This document shows positions 15,070 through 18,358 of a stretch of DNA of 18,358 bases, piece after piece. Both the position numbers and the translations under genes were made by a program. The stretch's first letter is position 1. Each line of letters starts with the position of its first letter. The notes beneath the pieces were generated by a model that worked only from the letters and a program-made list of their open reading frames with translations, made no database searches and had not been told where the DNA came from. The DNA is from Sulfurimonas sp. (GTDB taxonomy: Bacteria; Campylobacterota; Campylobacteria; Campylobacterales; Sulfurimonadaceae): NCBI GenBank assembly GCA_027063295.1, contig JAMORZ010000014.1, positions 1 through 18,358 of the forward strand. Reading direction: 5' to 3'.

Positions 15070-16263
15070 ATGCAAAAACGAAAAATAGCTGTTGTCACAT
15101 CAACACGAGCAGATTATGGGATACTTCATCCACTTCTACTCCAAATTTCAAATGATGATGCCCTCACTTTAGAGCTTATTGTAACAGGTTCACATCTGAT
15201 GCAAGCGCATGGCTTTACCTGCAAGGAGATAGAAAAAGATTTCTCTACATTTACCAAGGTAGCAATGCACCTAGAGGGGAACTCTGCAAAAGCGAACTCT
15301 TTAGCGATGGCACAACTTCAAAAAGATATGACAGATACCCTCTCTCGACTTTCCCCTGATATTGTCGTGATACTTGGAGATAGGTTTGAGATACTCAGTG
15401 TGGCACTCAGTGCCATGATGCTTCGCATACCACTTGCACATATTCATGGTGGAGAGCTCACCGAGGGGGCTATAGATGATGCTATTCGTCATGCTATTAC
15501 CAAACTCTCTCATCTTCATTTTGCCTCTACACAAGAGTATGCACAGCGTATTATTCAGATGGGAGAGGAACCAAAGAGAGTTTTTAATGTAGGTGCACTT
15601 GGTGTTGAAAATATAAAAAAAGTACAACTACTCTCCAAAGAGGAGCTAGAGCACTCTTTAGGGTTTCGCTTTTTGCAACGCAATTTTTTAGTAACATACC
15701 ATCCAGAGACACTCTCACCCCTCTCCTCAAAAGAGCAAGTAAAGATTTTACTTGAAGCTCTTTTGGAGTTTAAAGATGTAGGGATTATCTTTACAAAGTC
15801 AAACATAGATGAGGGGGCAGATGCGATAAATAAGGCTTTAGAGGAGTATGTAGCATCACACCCTAACACTATGCTTATAGACTCTTTGGGGTTAGTGCGT
15901 TACCTTAGTGCTATAAAAGTTGTAGATTGCGTTGTAGGAAACTCCTCTAGTGGGATTTTAGAAGTCCCAAGTTTTCAAACTCCAACAGTTAATATCGCCA
16001 ACCGTCAAAAGGGAAGAGTTGCACCAAAGAGTGTTTTACATACACCACTTACTAAAAAGAGCATTATCCAAACACTCCAAAAAGCACTCTCAAAAGAGTT
16101 TATCTTCAGCATAGAAAATATCTCAAACCCTTATGAAAAAGAGGGAACGGATAAAAGCATAAAAGAGGTATTAAAAAGTGTTGCACTAGAGGAGGTAGGT
16201 GTAAAAAGGTTTTATGATATGGAGTGTAAAAAGAAAGCCCTACCACTCAATAAAGAGCGATAG
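15070..16263 (+). CDS. neuC: NeuC-type hydrolysing UDP-GlcNAc 2-epimerase
   Basis: A 397-residue enzyme of the hydrolysing 2-epimerase family. Landmarks are VVTSTRADYGIL at the N-terminus, VILGDRFEIL (about 100-109), HIHGGELTEGAIDDAIRH (124-141), TYHPET, and VGNSSSGILEVPSF near the C-terminus. Such enzymes release UDP and give ManNAc (NeuC) or, in legionaminic acid synthesis, a 2,4-diacetamido-trideoxy-mannose (LegG-like). Sequence alone does not let me choose between UDP-GlcNAc and the bacillosamine derivative. The ATG at 15070 is preferred to the overlapping GTG at 15067; translation is probably coupled to moeA. The cytidylyltransferase fragment at the right edge fits the same pathway, whose product is CMP-nonulosonate for flagellin or surface glycans. 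Its last 14 codons contain the terminator hairpin of the convergent gene. Confidence 0.88.
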   Translation: MQKRKIAVVTSTRADYGILHPLLLQISNDDALTLELIVTGSHLMQAHGFTCKEIEKDFSTFTKVAMHLEGNSAKANSLAMAQLQKDMTDTLSRLSPDIVVILGDRFEILSVALSAMMLRIPLAHIHGGELTEGAIDDAIRHAITKLSHLHFASTQEYAQRIIQMGEEPKRVFNVGALGVENIKKVQLLSKEELEHSLGFRFLQRNFLVTYHPETLSPLSSKEQVKILLEALLEFKDVGIIFTKSNIDEGADAINKALEEYVASHPNTMLIDSLGLVRYLSAIKVVDCVVGNSSSGILEVPSFQTPTVNIANRQKGRVAPKSVLHTPLTKKSIIQTLQKALSKEFIFSIENISNPYEKEGTDKSIKEVLKSVALEEVGVKRFYDMECKKKALPLNKER

Positions 16264-16267
16264 GGCT
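16228..16267 (-). terminator. Intrinsic terminator of the radical SAM gene, inside neuC 3' end
   Basis: On the minus strand AGCCCTATCGCTC pairs fully with GAGTGGTAGGGCT (13 bp including two G-U pairs) around a 6-base loop, followed by TTCTTTTT (16235-16228). On the plus strand the two wobbles become A/C mismatches and only ATGTTTT follows, so it works best for minus-strand transcripts. It lies about 90 bases past the radical SAM stop and overlaps the last codons and stop of neuC. It may end both convergent transcripts. Confidence 0.7.
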
Positions 16268-16359
16268 ATGTTTTAAGGTATCTAATGCCACACATTTTGA
16301 TACACATACATAAAGCACCATACTTTGCTGTTAAAATTATAATACAAAAAGATAAATTT

Positions 16360-17403
16360 TTAACTCACACATCGCCCATCTTCACAAAAGGTATCTTTAT
16401 AAAGAGGTGGTAGAAAACACTTTCTACACATAGGTATATCGTAGTAGTTATTGTTTTTATGAGCATCACGTATCGCTTTATATTTTGGAGAGTTCCATAT
16501 ATCTATAAGACGTTCTTCTTTCCAATTTCCAACTACATACTCATCTTCATCATCAACACAACATACTGTTACATTACCATTACATTTTAAAAACATACGT
16601 TGAAAGAGTTGTTCACATGCAAAACCATCTACTTTCTCATACTCATGTTTTTTATCTGGGTTGCGTTCATTAAAAACGCCATATCCTAGTGAGTCTACAA
16701 GTCCATCCCACATCACTTTCATCGCTTCAAACTGACGTTTCCAGATAGGATCATCATACATCACCATAGAGAGGCGTATATGTGTTTGTGGGTAGAACTT
16801 GTTGCGTTGCTCTATAAACGCATAGATGTTGTCTATCACTTTTCCCATAGTGGTTCCAACACGTTGTTGCATATAAAGCTTAGGGTTTACAGCATCAAAA
16901 GAGATAAAGACTTTGTCTATTCCCGCTTCAAGAAGTTTTGCTCCAAGTTCTGGTGTTAAAAGCACTGCATTTGTGTTAAACATAACATCGATGATGCCCT
17001 TTTTCTTTGCATACTCCACTTGAAATACTATATCTTTGTGCATCAAAGGCTCACCAAGATACTGTAACTTGATAGCTTTCACCCCATGCTCTACACATTG
17101 GTCGATGATATCTATGTATGCTTCTTTGTCTATGTAGCGACTCTTAACAATATGGTTCTCTTTATCTGCATCTTTGATAGTTCTTGCACACATTGGGCAT
17201 TTGAGGTTACATAGGTCTGTTGTTTCTATGTCGATGTTGAGTGGAAAATCTGGTACTATTCGCTCATTTGGGTACTTTGTCCAGTTTTTTCTGTACTCCC
17301 AGTAATCCTCTCCTCTATACTTCTCCCACTCTTTGGAAAAGACTATCTCGTTTGCGTTGTAGTTTACTTTTTCTTTTTTCTCTTCTATATGGTGTGCTGA
17401 CAT
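16360..17403 (-). CDS. Radical SAM/SPASM domain protein
   Basis: A 347-residue protein. After an N-terminal stretch rich in W, Y and charged residues (about 20-50), the radical SAM core begins at ETTDLCNLKCPMC with C65, C69 and C72 binding the [4Fe-4S] cluster. IKLQYLGEPLMH provides the GEP-like SAM-binding motif, and MFNTNAVLL and VFISFDAV are further core strands. The C-terminal third is a SPASM-type region with C263, C274, C281, C282, C326, C329, C340 and C345 for auxiliary clusters, and the usual VVGNWKEERLIDIWNSPKYKAIR stretch. Members of this group act on peptides or on sugar precursors; the substrate is unknown. It sits among nonulosonic acid genes but on the opposite strand to neuC. 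AAGGA lies 8 bases before the ATG. Confidence 0.88.
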   Translation of the reverse strand: MSAHHIEEKKEKVNYNANEIVFSKEWEKYRGEDYWEYRKNWTKYPNERIVPDFPLNIDIETTDLCNLKCPMCARTIKDADKENHIVKSRYIDKEAYIDIIDQCVEHGVKAIKLQYLGEPLMHKDIVFQVEYAKKKGIIDVMFNTNAVLLTPELGAKLLEAGIDKVFISFDAVNPKLYMQQRVGTTMGKVIDNIYAFIEQRNKFYPQTHIRLSMVMYDDPIWKRQFEAMKVMWDGLVDSLGYGVFNERNPDKKHEYEKVDGFACEQLFQRMFLKCNGNVTVCCVDDEDEYVVGNWKEERLIDIWNSPKYKAIRDAHKNNNYYDIPMCRKCFLPPLYKDTFCEDGRCVS

Positions 17404-17461
17404 GATTTGTTCCTTATGTTTTGTATATCGGATAGTTACAAAGATTTTTAACTACTTTTGC

Positions 17462-17467
17462 TATAAT
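17462..17467 (+). promoter_or_regulatory. Promoter -10 box for the Uma2-family gene
   Basis: TATAAT preceded by TTTGC, 31 bases before the chosen ATG. It sits in the 89-base divergent gap between the radical SAM and Uma2 genes. No convincing -35 box is present. Confidence 0.5.
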
Positions 17468-17492
17468 GGTTAAAAAGAGTTAGGAGTAGATG

Positions 17493-18041
17493 ATGGGTGC
17501 TCTAAGAGATGAAGATTTACCATACTACACATATGAAGATTATAAGTTGTGGAGTGATGAGTGGGAGATAATCTATGGTGTTGCTTATGCGATGAGTCCT
17601 GCACCAATGATAGAGCATCAAAGTATTAGTGCAAATATAGCATGGCAACTCAAAGAACTTTTGAGCGAGTGTGAAAAGTGTCGTTCACTTTTACCTGTTG
17701 ATTGGAAGATAGCAGAAGATACTGTTGTACAGCCTGACAATCTTGTAATCTGTCACACACCAAGAAATAGTGCCTACCTCACAAAAGCTCCAAATATCAT
17801 CTTTGAAATTCTCTCAAAATCAACTGCCACAAAAGATAAAAATCTAAAGTACAAACTCTATGAAGCAGAGGGTGTTGAACACTACATCATTGTTGATCCA
17901 AAGGAGCAGGTAGCAAAGGTTTATAAGCTCCATGAAGGAAAGTATATAAAAGTATGTGATGCTACCGATGAGAAGGTAGAGTTTTCACTTGAAAAATGTG
18001 TACAAGGAAAGATTGCATTTGATTTTGAAAAGATTTGGTAG
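17493..18041 (+). CDS. Uma2 family (DUF820) putative restriction-like endonuclease
   Basis: A 182-residue protein of the Uma2 family, which has a PD-(D/E)xK nuclease-like fold. Visible landmarks are YTYEDYKLWSDE and EIIYGVAYAMSPAP near the start, then HQSISANIAWQL, the acidic pair QPDNLVI and IIFEILSKSTATKDKNLK (candidate D...E...K metal site), and YEAEGVEHYIIVDP. Biochemical roles are poorly known; members are abundant in cyanobacteria and scattered in other bacteria, often as lone genes. The second of two adjacent ATGs (17493) is better spaced from AGGAG (6 bases) than the first (3 bases). The gene has its own promoter and converges on the cytidylyltransferase with a 2-base gap, which looks like a compact single-gene insertion into the sugar locus. 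Confidence 0.85.
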   Translation: MGALRDEDLPYYTYEDYKLWSDEWEIIYGVAYAMSPAPMIEHQSISANIAWQLKELLSECEKCRSLLPVDWKIAEDTVVQPDNLVICHTPRNSAYLTKAPNIIFEILSKSTATKDKNLKYKLYEAEGVEHYIIVDPKEQVAKVYKLHEGKYIKVCDATDEKVEFSLEKCVQGKIAFDFEKIW

Positions 18042-18043
18042 TT

Positions 18044-18358
18044 TTAACTCATCTCTTTTAAAACTGCCTCAGCGATGATAAAATCTAGCTTTGTATCTAT
18101 GTCAACAGAGTGCTCTTGCGACATTAAAAAAGCATAGATATTCTTTTTTACAAAAAAACTCTCCTCTTTTAAAACTGACTCAACTTTGCTCATATAAAAA
18201 GCTCCATTGATGCGGTAGTAGGTTGGCAAATCTTGACTTCGAGAGTTGTTGTACTTATCATCTAAAAAGTTATCCATACTCATACTCTCATCTAAAGTAT
18301 TGTTCCAGAGTGGTGAGTGTTCTACTTCACATACACCTATGAGTGAAGTAGCATCTTT
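18044..18358 (-). CDS. Acylneuraminate (CMP-nonulosonate) cytidylyltransferase, C-terminal part
   Basis: Partial gene: the last 104 residues, open through the right edge. The sequence reads KDATSLIGVCEVEHSPLW, then RSQDLPTYYRINGAFY and SVDIDTKLDFIIAEAVL, which are hallmarks of the C-terminal half of NeuA/LegF/PtmB-type enzymes (about 230 residues in full). The R-S-Q-D-L-P-x-Y-Y-R-x-N-G-A block and the S-V-D-I-D-T-x-x-D-F block line the substrate and metal site. The enzyme activates a nonulosonic acid with CTP to give the CMP-sugar used by glycosyltransferases. Whether the sugar is N-acetylneuraminic, legionaminic or another relative cannot be told from this part. A methionine codon at 18283 is internal, since the upstream codons match the family. 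Confidence 0.85.
   Translation of the reverse strand, partial: KDATSLIGVCEVEHSPLWNNTLDESMSMDNFLDDKYNNSRSQDLPTYYRINGAFYMSKVESVLKEESFFVKKNIYAFLMSQEHSVDIDTKLDFIIAEAVLKEMS

Noticed and set aside
14315..15869. Minus-strand ORFs inside moeA and neuC
   Set aside because: No recognisable domains or start signals; both plus-strand genes are intact and carry clear family motifs.
16338..16343. TATAAT on the plus strand after neuC
   Set aside because: No plus-strand gene follows for more than a kilobase; an AT-rich chance match or an antisense start cannot be supported.
18044..18283. A separate 79-residue protein starting at the ATG at 18283
   Set aside because: The upstream codons to the window edge are open in frame and match the cytidylyltransferase family (DATSLIGVCEVEHSPLW), so the ATG is internal.
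1..18358. CRISPR array, tRNA, rRNA, insertion sequence or prophage
   Set aside because: No regularly spaced repeats, cloverleaf-like sequence, transposase or integrase was seen on either strand.

Overview
This window comes from an AT-rich bacterial chromosome that looks like Campylobacterota (the former Epsilonproteobacteria), most likely near Sulfurimonas or Sulfuricurvum. The placement rests on protein character, dense overlapping genes, and a block whose order (hom, class I aminotransferase, periplasmic protein, single-pass membrane protein, rlmB, rsmI, rpmE, rsmE, small membrane protein) matches what I recall of Campylobacter jejuni Cj0149c to Cj0157c. No database search was possible, so genus is an inference.

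Left part (1-5503, all minus strand, read right to left). A clear TATAAT promoter at 5463-5468 precedes two half-size YeeE/YedE membrane proteins, which resemble the FdhT-type or thiosulfate-type transporters. Then come a hairpin that may control expression, and a cytosolic FdhF-type formate dehydrogenase with cysteine at the molybdenum ligand. Twelve bases later starts an McrBC-type restriction pair: mcrB, then mcrC, which is cut by the left edge. Between mcrB and mcrC sits a small ORF that looks like the collapsed remnant of a ParE/RelE toxin-antitoxin pair.

Middle part (5504-13801, all minus strand). This is a housekeeping block. From upstream to downstream it holds a four-helix membrane protein, rsmE, a promoter with a structured leader, rpmE, rsmI, a PAS sensor protein, rlmB, a RodZ-like single-pass protein and a secreted protein. 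A possible promoter then precedes an AlaC-like aminotransferase, homoserine dehydrogenase and a short-chain dehydrogenase. Most junctions overlap or nearly touch, so translation is probably coupled.

Right part (13802-18358). A compact divergent promoter region drives moeA (molybdenum insertion, plausibly serving the formate dehydrogenase) and neuC on the plus strand. Converging on neuC is a radical SAM/SPASM gene, whose terminator lies inside the 3' end of neuC. Beyond it are a Uma2-family gene and, on the minus strand, the last 104 residues of a CMP-sialic-acid-type cytidylyltransferase. neuC plus the cytidylyltransferase mark the edge of a nonulosonic acid (sialic/legionaminic-type sugar) locus, of the kind used for flagellin or surface glycosylation in this phylum.

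No tRNA, rRNA, CRISPR array, insertion sequence or integrase was seen. The least explained items are the chimeric toxin-antitoxin remnant inside mcrBC, the hairpin ahead of the formate dehydrogenase start, the RodZ-like protein, and the radical SAM protein beside the sugar genes.
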